Part shown: positions 9,237-18,719 of the stretch, piece by piece | How the letters are laid out: every line of letters begins with the position of its first letter | How positions within the stretch are numbered: the first letter of the stretch is position 1 | NCBI GenBank assembly: GCA_963822215.1 | Contig: CAWGGX010000004.1 | Location: 558,001-622,000 of the forward strand | Length of the DNA stretch: 64,000 nucleotides | Direction of reading: 5' to 3' | Origin: Roseiarcus sp963822215 | Lineage (GTDB): Bacteria; Pseudomonadota; Alphaproteobacteria; Rhizobiales; Beijerinckiaceae | Notes under the pieces: model-generated | The model's database searches: none | Told to the model about the DNA's origin: nothing | What the model saw: only the letters and a program-made list of their open reading frames with translations | Program-made: the position numbers and the translations under genes

Positions 9237-9914
9237 CCCGCAGGAAATTTAATATGGCGGTATACGTCGATTCCGATGACAATTGACGTCTTGCGTCGAA
9301 AGCAACTAGCGCTTCTTGATCCCGAATATTGAGATGATCGGAATGACAGATATTACATGAATTTGTACAAGAACTATAAGAAGGCTGAGGCTCTGTATGG
9401 ATTTTGTGCGTCAACCGTGAGTGAAACCTACCATCATTGGAGGGTATTTACACAATCTGAAAATGGTGCTTGCATCGTATTTAAGAAGGATCGTTTGGAA
9501 GCCCACCTAGGCACCTTGCCGGGAGTCAGAGTTAGCAAAATATTCTATAAAACCGTTCTTGAGATGGAGACAGCAGAAGTTGTAACACTGGCTATGCTTC
9601 CATTCTTAAAAAGAAAAGGATTCGAAGCTGAAGCGGAATACAGAATCATCGCTGAAGGTAATGATCGGAAAGAGCAAATCTATAAGATTGATATCGATCT
9701 TAGTTTTATTCAGCGAATTACAATAAATCCATGGTTGCCTAAGTCAATTTCGGAGAGCATTATTGAGACAATGAAAAATATAAATCCACACATCACTTTT
9801 CGAATTGGAACATCAACCTTAATCGATAATAGTCGCTGGAAGAAAGCAGGTGATAAAGTTGTTAATCGAAGGAAACCGGCTGCCTTAACGACGAAACCGA
9901 AGAAATCCGGTTAA
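9237..9914 (+). pseudogene. DUF2971-type gene with an in-frame opal codon, in an AT-rich island
   Basis: The frame reads NLIWRYTSIPMTIDVL...ALLDPEY, then TGA at 9330-9332, then DDRNDRYYMNLYKNYKK and onward to 9914 (SETYHHWRVF, GACIVFKKDRLEAHL). Both sides look like one DUF2971-like protein, with TGA where a Trp (DPEYWDDRND) is expected. A second stop at 9234-9236 hides the true N-terminus. The 3' part alone could give 185 aa from the ATG at 9357. The region is clearly richer in A and T than its neighbours, with unusual codons, which points to horizontal acquisition. The family occurs in defence and mobile contexts, but its function is unknown. Confidence 0.7.
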
Positions 9915-9957
9915 ATAGTGCTTCCCACTTGGCGCTTTTTCCGTACCGCCTCGTCCC

Positions 9958-10089
9958 TCAAAACAAAAAACACCTCGGCGCCATTGGCAGCGTCTCCGCC
10001 GGCTCGCACACCAGAAACTCACCATCCGCCTTCGCCGCGTAGGTCTCGGCGTCGATCTCGATCTTCGGCGTCGCGCCGCTTTGGATCAA
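9958..10089 (-). pseudogene. Detached 3' end of a second ureC
   Basis: Reverse-strand translation gives LIQSGATPKIEIDAETYAAK...LVCEPAETLPMAPRCFLF and stop. This matches the last 43 residues of the complete UreC encoded at 10878-12602 (INNGATPKIEIDAETYAVTA...LPMAQRYFLF). By eye the DNA is about 85 % identical. Nothing of the remaining 530 codons is present. It sits 0.8 kb downstream of the intact ureC, separated from it by a broken higA and a dispersed repeat. It is either the scar of an ancient duplication or a remnant of another urease locus. Confidence 0.85.
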
Positions 10090-10131
10090 GCCCCTCCTAC
10101 CGACTGCCGAGTGTTTCTCCCGGGCTTCATC

Positions 10132-10432
10132 TTACACGGCCCGCGGGGCGATGAGGTCGAGGGCGGCCCCCAGTTCGCGGCGGCGCTCCATTAGGTCGTG
10201 ATCGGCCTGCAAGCCGAGAAAGAAGCCGGGGGGCAGACCGAAATAACGTCAAGCGCAGATCCGTGCCGGTGGTGACCGCCCGCTTGCCGAGCACGATTTC
10301 GTTGATCCGCCGGGGCGGCGCGCGCAATGCGCGAGCAAGCGCCGTCTGGATCAAATCGAGCCGCCGCAGGGACTCCTCGAGCAGGATTTCGCCCGGAGTC
10401 GGATTGGGAAGCCAGTCGGGCTCAGGGATCAT
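10132..10432 (-). pseudogene. higA: HigA-family antitoxin, frameshifted, toxin absent
   Basis: The start MIPEPDWLPNPTPGEILLEE and IQTALARALRAPPRRINEIV are the N-terminus and helix-turn-helix of HigA-type antitoxins. After TGTDLRLT the expected continuation RYFGLPPGFFLGLQADHDLM appears in another frame and runs to a TAA at 10132-10134. A loss of about two bases near 10240-10250 is the simplest explanation. An in-frame upstream start (10471) also exists. No higB toxin gene precedes it: the upstream side is the TTCCCTG repeat. This is an orphan and dead antitoxin. Confidence 0.75.
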
Positions 10433-10877
10433 CGACCACGCGGTCAGCGCCCGAACAAACGCGGGCCGCAAGCCGCCCCCTCGCCGTCACCACGGCAATG
10501 GGCGCGAAATCGGGCCAATGCAACCTGAGGGCGCCGGGATTCGCCGCCTCGCCGCGGCCACCTGTTAATTCCCTGTTCCGCTCCAAAAACGCCTGATAAG
10601 TCCCTGTTCCTGTCGTTCGAAATTCCCTGTTCTTGTGCGGCTGCGGTCCACAACCGGCGGATTGCAAAGCCGATAGGCCTATGAAATTCTGAGGGTTTTT
10701 TTTTTGCTTAGGACGCCAGCCAGGCCGCAAAAAAATTCCCTGCTAGCAGGGAACCCATGCTCGCAGAACCCCGGCCCCGCAGCCGCCCAGAGAAGCTGCG
10801 ATCGCACCCTGTTCCCGCATCATGGCGTGACCATTAGCAGCGGCGGAACACGATTGTCGAAGCGGCCTGCCCGCCCC
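10433..10877. repeat. Dispersed TTCCCTG repeat, copy A (core 10553-10753)
   Basis: Three spaced copies of (T/G)TCCCTGTTC occur at 10569-10578, 10600-10609 and 10623-10632, and the unit ends with the 18-bp palindrome TTCCCTGCTAGCAGGGAA at 10736-10753. The same arrangement is found at 44950-45282 and, inverted, at 63394-63724. Upstream of the first decamer a frame ending PPVNSLFRSKNA and stop resembles PPVLSLIRSEIA in copy B and PPVLSLFRFESA in copy C. This copy is the most diverged and carries a run of eleven T. No gene is seen in the gap. Confidence 0.75.
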
Positions 10878-12602
<1,725 letters not shown>

Positions 12603-12608
12603 GGGAAC

Positions 12609-13004
12609 TCACGGGACCGGGGAGAAGGAAGGGGAATCGAGCGCGGCGCGATCGAACGTCGCGGTGGACGCGCAGCCGAGTTCTGTATTGATTTCAGCGA
12701 TGAAGTAGTCGGGAAAGTCGGCCTTGCCGGTTCGGTAGGCCAAGACGGCGTCACGCGCCGCTCGCCGGTGTGGGATTTCAAGATCGTCGGCGGAGAGGAC
12801 CTCGTCGACCAGATGCGCGACTTCCGCGCGCTTCCGCTTCAATTTCGTTGTGAGCACCCACGCGAATTCGGCAAGTACGACGGAATTGACGAGGCAAGGC
12901 TCGTCGGCCGTCCCAGTCTCGACAAACCGACGCACGCGCTCGCATTGGGCGGGGTCATCCTCGATGAACTGACGCAGAAGGACGTTCGTGTCCAATCCGG
13001 TCAC
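12609..13004 (-). CDS. vapC: PIN-domain toxin (VapC family)
   Basis: A 131-aa PIN-domain ribonuclease. Acidic residues expected for metal binding are present: Asp5 in GLDTNVLLR, a Glu in VLAEFAWVL, and Asp residues in KADFPDYFIAEIN. It starts with GTG overlapping the TGA of vapB (GTGA, 13001-13004), the usual coupling of a toxin to its antitoxin. Known relatives cleave tRNA or rRNA when the antitoxin is lost. It lies between the urease gamma/beta and alpha genes, an unusual place for a TA pair. Confidence 0.9.
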   Translation of the reverse strand: MTGLDTNVLLRQFIEDDPAQCERVRRFVETGTADEPCLVNSVVLAEFAWVLTTKLKRKRAEVAHLVDEVLSADDLEIPHRRAARDAVLAYRTGKADFPDYFIAEINTELGCASTATFDRAALDSPSFSPVP

Positions 13005-13312
13005 TCGCCGCCCCCTGGACGGCCTCTCCGATGGCGCTCAGTCACCGCGATCGTGATTGCTTCCTTGATCGTCTTGTCGAGATCGACGCCCGCCTCACCG
13101 GCCCGAAACGCGTTAGCGCGAGCGATGTCGACGATTCGGTGCCGCTTCCGGGCCTCGAGCCTGATCGAGCCATCGGCCTCCCGAACGAAACGAAGTCGAT
13201 CGCCCGCGGTGACGCCTAACGCCTGACGCGATGCGTTCGGCACGGTGATTTGCCCTTTGCTGGTCACCGTCGCCTCTCCGAAATCCTGTTCAGCCTTTCG
13301 TTGAGTGGTCAT
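13001..13312 (-). CDS. vapB: AbrB/MazE-type antitoxin (VapB)
   Basis: A 103-aa protein with an SpoVT/AbrB swapped-hairpin DNA-binding domain: EATVTSKGQITVPNASRQAL and GDRLRFVREADGSIRLEARK. The C-terminal third should wrap the toxin. The ATG at 13312 is preferred over an upstream in-frame start because GGAGGGG lies six bases before it. VapB proteins repress their own operon; a promoter could lie in 13313-13391 in addition to read-through from ureAB. Confidence 0.88.
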   Translation of the reverse strand: MTTQRKAEQDFGEATVTSKGQITVPNASRQALGVTAGDRLRFVREADGSIRLEARKRHRIVDIARANAFRAGEAGVDLDKTIKEAITIAVTERHRRGRPGGGE

Positions 13313-13391
13313 CGGCCCCTCCGTTGGTTTCCTTACATCCCCAAGAGCAAGGAGCACGGGCCTGTAATGCAAGGGGACGCCCTTATCCCTC

Positions 13392-14012
13392 TCACACCTT
13401 CCCCATCACCTCCTGGCGGAAGCCGTAGACCTCGCGCTTGCCGGCGATCGCGACCAGGTTGACGTTGCGGCTCTGGCCGGGCTCGAAGCGCACTGCGGTG
13501 CCGGCGGGAATGTCGAGCCGATACCCCTTCGCCTTGGCGCGGTCGAACTTGAGCGCCGGGTTGGTCTCGAAGAAATGATAGTGCGAGCCGACCTGGATCG
13601 GCCGGTCGCCGGTGTTCGAGACGTCGAGCGACTGCGTCTCTCGGCCGACGTTCATCTCGATCTCGCCGGGCTCGGTCAGGACTTCGCCGGGGGCGTGGGC
13701 TTCGTCGCCGCCGCGGATCGGGTGGTGGACCGTGACGAGCTTCGTCCCGTCAGGAAAGGTCGCCTCGATCTGGACGTCGTGGATCATCGAGGCGACGCCG
13801 TCCATCACCTGATCGGCGGTCAGCACATGGGCGCCCGCGTCCATGAGTTCCGCGACCGAACGGCCGTCGCGCGCGCCCTCGACGACCAGATCGGTGATGA
13901 GGGCCACCGCCTCCGGGTGGTTCAGCTTGACGCCCCGCTCGAGTCGCCGCCGCGCCACCATCGCGGCCATGGCGATCAACAGCTTGTCCTTTTCTCGCGG
14001 CGTCAAATTCAT
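13392..14012 (-). CDS. ureAB: Urease gamma/beta fusion subunit
   Basis: A 206-aa fusion. Residues 1-100 are the gamma subunit (MNLTPREKDKLLIAMAAMVA, LNHPEAVALITD, VMDGVASMIHDVQIEATFPD). Residues about 105-206 are the beta subunit (GEVLTEPGEIEMNVGRE, VGSHYHFFETNPALKFDR, GTAVRFEPGQSRNVNLV). In most bacteria these are separate ureA and ureB; fusions are known in some lineages, for example Helicobacter. It is preceded by ureD with a 94-base gap and followed by vapBC. Confidence 0.95.
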   Translation of the reverse strand: MNLTPREKDKLLIAMAAMVARRRLERGVKLNHPEAVALITDLVVEGARDGRSVAELMDAGAHVLTADQVMDGVASMIHDVQIEATFPDGTKLVTVHHPIRGGDEAHAPGEVLTEPGEIEMNVGRETQSLDVSNTGDRPIQVGSHYHFFETNPALKFDRAKAKGYRLDIPAGTAVRFEPGQSRNVNLVAIAGKREVYGFRQEVMGKV

Positions 14013-14106
14013 GACCGTCCCTTGTCGCCCGTGCCATCGTTCCGCTGGGCGCAGCGCCTGGCGCGCCGTCTCCCGGGAACGTGAATTTCGTTGCAGCCTC
14101 GCGCGG

Positions 14107-14931
14107 CTATCGCCACAGGCGCGGCGGCTGGCGTCCGCTCAGCGCCAGAATGGCCGCAATCGCGGCTTCGCGCAATCGGCTCGGCGACGCCGAGACGAGG
14201 CGCGAAACGATGAGCCCGTCGACGGCGCTGGCGCCGGCTTCGACCTCTGCGGCGTGGGCGTCGAACGCCGCCCTTAAGCTCGGCAGGCGCGTTTCGACTT
14301 CGCGCGCCGCGGCGATGAGGGTCGCGACCGCTCGCGCGCCGGCTCCACAAGCAGGCCGGTCGAGGCTCGCCCCGGCCTGATCGATCCGGGTCGAGTCGGC
14401 GAACACAAGTTTACCGCCGCGCCTGAGGCGCCAGGAATCGCAGAGCCGCGCCGCAATGCGGGTTTCGCCCATCGCGAGCCGCCCGAAAACCAGCATTTCG
14501 ATGGCGATGAGGTCGGCGTCGGCGGCCATGTCGATCGCGAGTGTGCGCTCGAGCCGGGCGCCGTCGAACAGGATGGTCTCCTGCGGTAGCCAGAGCATGC
14601 GGGCAGCCGACCCCAGCGAAAGCGCGGTCGCAATGCGGGCGCTTGGCCCTTCGCTGCGATAGATCTTCTCCGCGGCCGCGGTCGTCGCCTCGATCTCGGC
14701 CCCCACGTCCAACGCGAACGCGATCCGATAGGAGTCGCCGCCGGCCACGCCGCCGCCCGTATTAACGAGCACTGCCTCGCACGGACTTTTCGAGCGAGGA
14801 AAGCGCCAGCGCAGGCCCCCAGTCTCGAACAGCGAACTCGGCTCTGTGCGGCCTCCCGCTCGCGAGAACCTGGCGCGAGCCTCGGCCTCGGTCCGCTGGC
14901 GACCCCGCAGGCCGGCCGGAGCTTCGGTCAC
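14107..14931 (-). CDS. ureD: Urease accessory protein UreD
   Basis: A 274-aa protein with the UreD features SRAGGRTEPSSLFETGGLRW, NTGGGVAGGDSYRIAF, AEKIYRSEGPSARI, LPQETILFDGARLERTL and FGRLAMGE. UreD is the scaffold that, with UreF and UreG, delivers nickel to the apo-urease. Its ATG overlaps the stop of the upstream glycosyltransferase gene (ATGA, 14928-14931), so the urease genes may be transcribed from a promoter ahead of that gene. Confidence 0.93.
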   Translation of the reverse strand: MTEAPAGLRGRQRTEAEARARFSRAGGRTEPSSLFETGGLRWRFPRSKSPCEAVLVNTGGGVAGGDSYRIAFALDVGAEIEATTAAAEKIYRSEGPSARIATALSLGSAARMLWLPQETILFDGARLERTLAIDMAADADLIAIEMLVFGRLAMGETRIAARLCDSWRLRRGGKLVFADSTRIDQAGASLDRPACGAGARAVATLIAAAREVETRLPSLRAAFDAHAAEVEAGASAVDGLIVSRLVSASPSRLREAAIAAILALSGRQPPRLWR

Positions 14932-16502
14932 GGTCGGCAGTTCCGCTGAAGATCGACCTCGGCGCTCGGACAGGGCGGATCGAGCACGGGGGCGTACGGA
15001 TCCGCGACACGAAAGAGTTCGTAGCTCTGAAACGGGCGTCCAGCGCGATTGCGCTCGATCGTACCGGCCGGTTCGACGCGGCGGTACCGCATCCTGAGCA
15101 CGAGGTCAAAGCGGCGCCCCGCCTCGGCGATGGCGAGCCCCTGCGCCGCGAATAGCGTCTCGGGCGGCGGCGGCTCGAAGATCCAGCGAATCCGCTGCTC
15201 CGGCTGGGCGACCGTGATCGCCGCGTCGCCGTAATAGGTCATGAGGGAGGCGAGCGCGTATCCCTGGGTCAGGAGATAGGGCGCGCCTGCGGCGTGCGCG
15301 CGGACGTCGACGTCGCGGGCGAGATCTCGGAAGCCTTCCAGGCGGGCGGTCGGGTCCGCGGCGCCCAGCGGCAGCGCGCCGGTCAGCGCCTGGACGAAGC
15401 CGAGGAGCATGACGGCTATGGCGAGCGGCGCCGCCCAGAGGGCAGCGACGGCGATGCGGCGCTCGACGCTGCCGGCCGCGCGAAGGGCTCGGGCCACCCA
15501 GTCGCCCGCGAGAACGGCCGAGGCGGGAAAAAGCGGCGCGAGCCAGTTGCCCTGTACCCGGTCGTGCAGCGAATGCAGCAGAAAATAGGCGGCGGTCGGG
15601 ACGATCGTCGCGACCAGCAGCCGCCGCGCTTCGTCGGCCGAGCCGGGCGCGATCGGCCTCCGCCAGGAGACGGCGGCGACCGCGGCGACGAGGGGCGCGA
15701 ACACCAGCGGGTTCACCAGAAGGATCTGGGCGACGACGAACTCGGCGACGAAAAACGGCGTGAAGCCGCTCGCCGCCGCCCGTCCGCCCTGCTTCAAGAA
15801 AGTCGCCCAGCCGTGTTCGGCGTTCCACAGAACAAACGGTGAGAAAATCGCCGCCGCGAGCGCAAGCGCCGCCCAGGCGGTCGGCGAGACGAGCCAGCGC
15901 CGCAGCGATGGCGTCGTCAGGCAGGCGATGCAGGCGCCAACCACGAAGAAAGCCGCCGTGAATTTCGACAGAAGCATGCAGCCAACCGCGACGCCCATCG
16001 CGATCAGCCATCCCGCCTTCCCGGTTCGCCACAACTCGACGAGCGCCGCCAGCCCCAGCGTCCAGAAAAGGACGAGCGGCACGTCCGGCGTCACGAACAC
16101 TGCGCCCGCGATGACCAGCGGGGCCGCGATCCACAGCAGGACCGCCAAGGCCGCCGTTTCGGTCGAGCCGAACAAGCGCCAGGCTATCCAGCCAATCAGG
16201 GCCGGCAGTGCGCCGGTGCAGGCGAGCGACAGCGCCCGCACGCCAAGTTCCGAGTCGCCGAAAGCCGTCGTCGAGGCACGGATGAAGAGGGCGACCATCG
16301 GCGGATGGTCGAGATAGCCGAACGCAAGGCCGCGGGACCACAACGTATAATAAGCCTCGTCGAAGGAGAGCTCGAGCCGCCAGGCGGCGAGCATCTGCAT
16401 GGCAAGCAGGAGGAGCCCGCCGGCAGCCGCAAGCGCGAGAAGGACGCCCGAGCGTCGGTTGGACCGGGGCTGGGCTCCGGCGACGATGGAAGCCTCCGTC
16501 AC
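14928..16502 (-). CDS. Glycosyltransferase family 39 membrane protein (ArnT/PMT-like)
   Basis: A 524-aa polytopic protein with about ten membrane segments. The first periplasmic loop holds LSFDEAYYTLWSRGLAFGYL followed by DHPPMVALFIR, the acidic motif of the ArnT/PMT superfamily that binds the polyprenyl-phosphate sugar donor. It probably transfers a sugar to a lipid or envelope acceptor. It is unrelated to urea metabolism yet overlaps ureD. The divergent gene at 16721 (O-antigen-ligase-like) supports an envelope polysaccharide role. Confidence 0.85.
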   Translation of the reverse strand: MTEASIVAGAQPRSNRRSGVLLALAAAGGLLLLAMQMLAAWRLELSFDEAYYTLWSRGLAFGYLDHPPMVALFIRASTTAFGDSELGVRALSLACTGALPALIGWIAWRLFGSTETAALAVLLWIAAPLVIAGAVFVTPDVPLVLFWTLGLAALVELWRTGKAGWLIAMGVAVGCMLLSKFTAAFFVVGACIACLTTPSLRRWLVSPTAWAALALAAAIFSPFVLWNAEHGWATFLKQGGRAAASGFTPFFVAEFVVAQILLVNPLVFAPLVAAVAAVSWRRPIAPGSADEARRLLVATIVPTAAYFLLHSLHDRVQGNWLAPLFPASAVLAGDWVARALRAAGSVERRIAVAALWAAPLAIAVMLLGFVQALTGALPLGAADPTARLEGFRDLARDVDVRAHAAGAPYLLTQGYALASLMTYYGDAAITVAQPEQRIRWIFEPPPPETLFAAQGLAIAEAGRRFDLVLRMRYRRVEPAGTIERNRAGRPFQSYELFRVADPYAPVLDPPCPSAEVDLQRNCRP

Positions 16503-16720
16503 GTCGTCGCCTTCTCCTGCCTGCGTCCCTTGGTCGCTTCGAGGTTTCCCAGTCGCACGGCGGCCCGCTGAGGGTCAATCAGTGGCGTCGACGGGACTGC
16601 AAAGCGACAGTCCTCAATTGCTTTGCAAGTGTGGCGCCCTTCACACAGCCCTTGCGCCGACCCCGTCGTATAACCGTTAAGGTGAGGTTTTCCAGCCGGT
16701 CGTAACGCTTGGAGGGGCAT

Positions 16721-17959
16721 ATGGCCTTCAAGGCACAGGAGAGAGGTCCGGCGCAGTTAGGCCGCGACGACGCGGCGGACGCGTCGCGGTTTTTCTCACG
16801 CGTCGGCTACGCGGCGGTGGCGATCGGGGCGCCGGTCGCAGTCGTCGTCCACACGCTTGCCCTGTTCATCGTCTTCCCGATCGGCGTCGCCATGATCGTG
16901 ATGGCCGAGGCGCTCGAGGGAAAGCCGGGGTTTGTCCCCCGGGCGGTGCGCGCCTTCACCGCTCCGACCTTTATGGCCCTCGTCGCTGGGCTCGCCTGGG
17001 CGACCCTGTCGATCCTTTGGACGCCGTACCCCGTTTCCGCCCTACAGCATGCGTTGAAGATCGGGCTCCTGATCCTCGCGACGCTGCTGGCCGTCGCGGC
17101 GCCGCGTGAGAACGCGCGCGCGACGGACCTGTATCTCTTCCCGATCGGCGTCGTCGTCGGCATGGTCGTCATGGCGGCAAGGGGCCTGGCGGGCGTCGCC
17201 GACCAGGTCTCGAACGACGGCGGCGTGGCTGCTGGCGGGATCGCGCTGGCGGTGCTCCTGTTTCCGGCGCTCGGCGGCCTCACCGCACGCGGCCGCAACG
17301 GCTATGCAAGGCTCTTGCTGATTCTCGCGCTCGCCTTCGCGTATATCGCGGGCTACGCGCCGCTTACCATTGCGCTGTTCGCAGGCTATCTGGCGTTGTC
17401 CTTCTCGATCTCCGACATGAGCCGCACGGCGAGTGAGCTCGCCTGGGGATCCGCCGCGCTCGTGCTCCTGTCGCCGCTGATCCCGGCCTTTGCGCCGACG
17501 ATCGCGGCCTGGGTGTTTCACGTCAAATTGGCTACGCTGCCGCCGCCTTATCAGCCGCTGTCGGCGGCCGCCGACTTCTTCACCCACGACAAGCTCAGAT
17601 TGCTCACCGGACACGGCTTCGCAACTGTGGCCAGGGGCATTCGCGACATGCTCCTCCCGGCTTATACGCCGCGCTCATTCGCCTTCACGGTATGGTACGA
17701 GCTGGGCGCCGTGGGCGCGGTCATTGCGGCGGTCGGCGTTTGGTTCGGCTTTCACGATCTCGACAGAGCGCCGCCGCGGCTCGCCCCATTTATGGCCGCC
17801 GCCTTCGCCTCGATCGTCGCGCTCGCGTTTTGCAACGTGAATTTCGACGACATGACCGTCATGACCCTGATCGCGGTCGGGGCGATCTCCACCGACGTCG
17901 CCGCCCGCAGCCAGTATCGCACCACGCGTCCGTCAGCGGCGAGCCTCGCCAATTTGTGA
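16721..17959 (+). CDS. O-antigen-ligase-like polytopic membrane protein
   Basis: A 412-aa protein with about ten to eleven predicted membrane segments and one larger hydrophilic loop (VFHVKLATLPPPYQPLSAAA to HGFATVARGIRDML), the architecture of WaaL/Wzy-type enzymes. The RLLTGHGFAT motif resembles the His-containing LGHG/ITGHG motif of that group. The ATG at 16721 follows GGAGGGG; a TTG four codons earlier is less likely. It is divergent from the glycosyltransferase gene with 218 bases between them. Assignment is from topology and short motifs only. Confidence 0.6.
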   Translation: MAFKAQERGPAQLGRDDAADASRFFSRVGYAAVAIGAPVAVVVHTLALFIVFPIGVAMIVMAEALEGKPGFVPRAVRAFTAPTFMALVAGLAWATLSILWTPYPVSALQHALKIGLLILATLLAVAAPRENARATDLYLFPIGVVVGMVVMAARGLAGVADQVSNDGGVAAGGIALAVLLFPALGGLTARGRNGYARLLLILALAFAYIAGYAPLTIALFAGYLALSFSISDMSRTASELAWGSAALVLLSPLIPAFAPTIAAWVFHVKLATLPPPYQPLSAAADFFTHDKLRLLTGHGFATVARGIRDMLLPAYTPRSFAFTVWYELGAVGAVIAAVGVWFGFHDLDRAPPRLAPFMAAAFASIVALAFCNVNFDDMTVMTLIAVGAISTDVAARSQYRTTRPSAASLANL

Positions 17960-18006
17960 GGCGCCGCCGCGCCGCTCGCACGCGCGGATCAGGGATCGGG
18001 GACCTT

Positions 18007-18303
18007 TCAGCGTTTTCGGGTGAGGCTGATCGTCGGGCGGACGGTGCGCGGGCGCTTGTACTCGACAACGACCGCGCGCGTGCGTCCCGCCACCAGGCTC
18101 GCGCGGCCGCGTGTCTTCGCGGCCTGCTTGGCCGCGAGCGCCTGCACCTCCTCCACCGGGACGCCCATCAGCGACGCCGCGATCTGCGCGCGCTGCGACG
18201 GATCGTCGGCCAGGCTCTCGGCGGCGATCAGCGCCTCCTCGACGGTGGGACTCTCGCGGCGCACTCGCCGCATTCCCCATTTGGTCTTCCAGGTGGCTCC
18301 CAT
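18007..18303 (-). CDS. Small conserved-looking hypothetical protein
   Basis: A 98-aa basic protein beginning MGATWKTKWGMRRVRRESPT with a helical middle (VEEALIAAESLADDPSQRAQ, VEEVQALAAKQAAKTRGR) and a basic tail rich in Arg, Thr and Pro. GGAGGGG precedes the ATG at 18303. Codon usage fits the neighbourhood. I do not recognise a family. It lies tail to tail with the O-antigen-ligase-like gene. Confidence 0.65.
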   Translation of the reverse strand: MGATWKTKWGMRRVRRESPTVEEALIAAESLADDPSQRAQIAASLMGVPVEEVQALAAKQAAKTRGRASLVAGRTRAVVVEYKRPRTVRPTISLTRKR

Positions 18304-18668
18304 GGGCCCCTCCAAAACAATCTTGAACTCACATCATAGCAGATATGCTGCACTGCACAATCGATTTCAAGTCCCCGTTTCGATTGCGCCGATTCCCCTT
18401 CGCAGGCATGACGAACCTCTTCCGGAGGTCGCGTCGGCCATGATGGATGAAAGCACGATTTGTGCCGTTTGGCTTATGTCATGCAAACGCCGCGTCCCGC
18501 GCGCGACGAATCGCCGCGACGCCGCGCCGCCGGTCCTGTCGAGGAAATGGCAGGGAGGCGTCGTCCGGCTTGCGCAGGCGGGCGGCCGTGATCGAACGAC
18601 TGGCCTTCTCGGACGAAATGTCGGAATGAGAATTCGCCAAGGGATCAAACCCTAAGGAGAGACCCCGA
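18304..18668. other. Intergenic region before the GlcNAc genes
   Basis: About 365 bases with no gene I can support. Short open frames on both strands lack ribosome-binding sites. The divergent promoters for the small hypothetical gene and for the leader/kinase/nagA operon should lie here. A possible dyad AGGGATCAAACCCT sits at 18639-18652, immediately before the AAGGAG of the leader ORF. Confidence 0.4.
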
Positions 18669-18719
18669 ATGCAGGCTGCGGTCTTTTCCGTTTGCGACGC
18701 ACGTGGAGGCGCTCGATGA
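18669..18719 (+). CDS. Putative 16-residue leader peptide coupled to the GlcNAc kinase gene
   Basis: A perfect AAGGAG (18654-18659) is followed nine bases later by an ATG that opens a 16-codon frame (MQAAVFSVCDARGGAR). Its TGA overlaps the ATG of the kinase gene as ATGA (18716-18719). The kinase has its own GTGGAGG. The layout fits a translationally coupled leader or small protein. I know of no described equivalent, and translation is not proved. Confidence 0.45.
   Translation: MQAAVFSVCDARGGAR

Noticed and set aside
10553..10753. CRISPR array in the TTCCCTG repeats
   Set aside because: The decamers are too short, unevenly spaced and partly inverted, and no cas genes are near.
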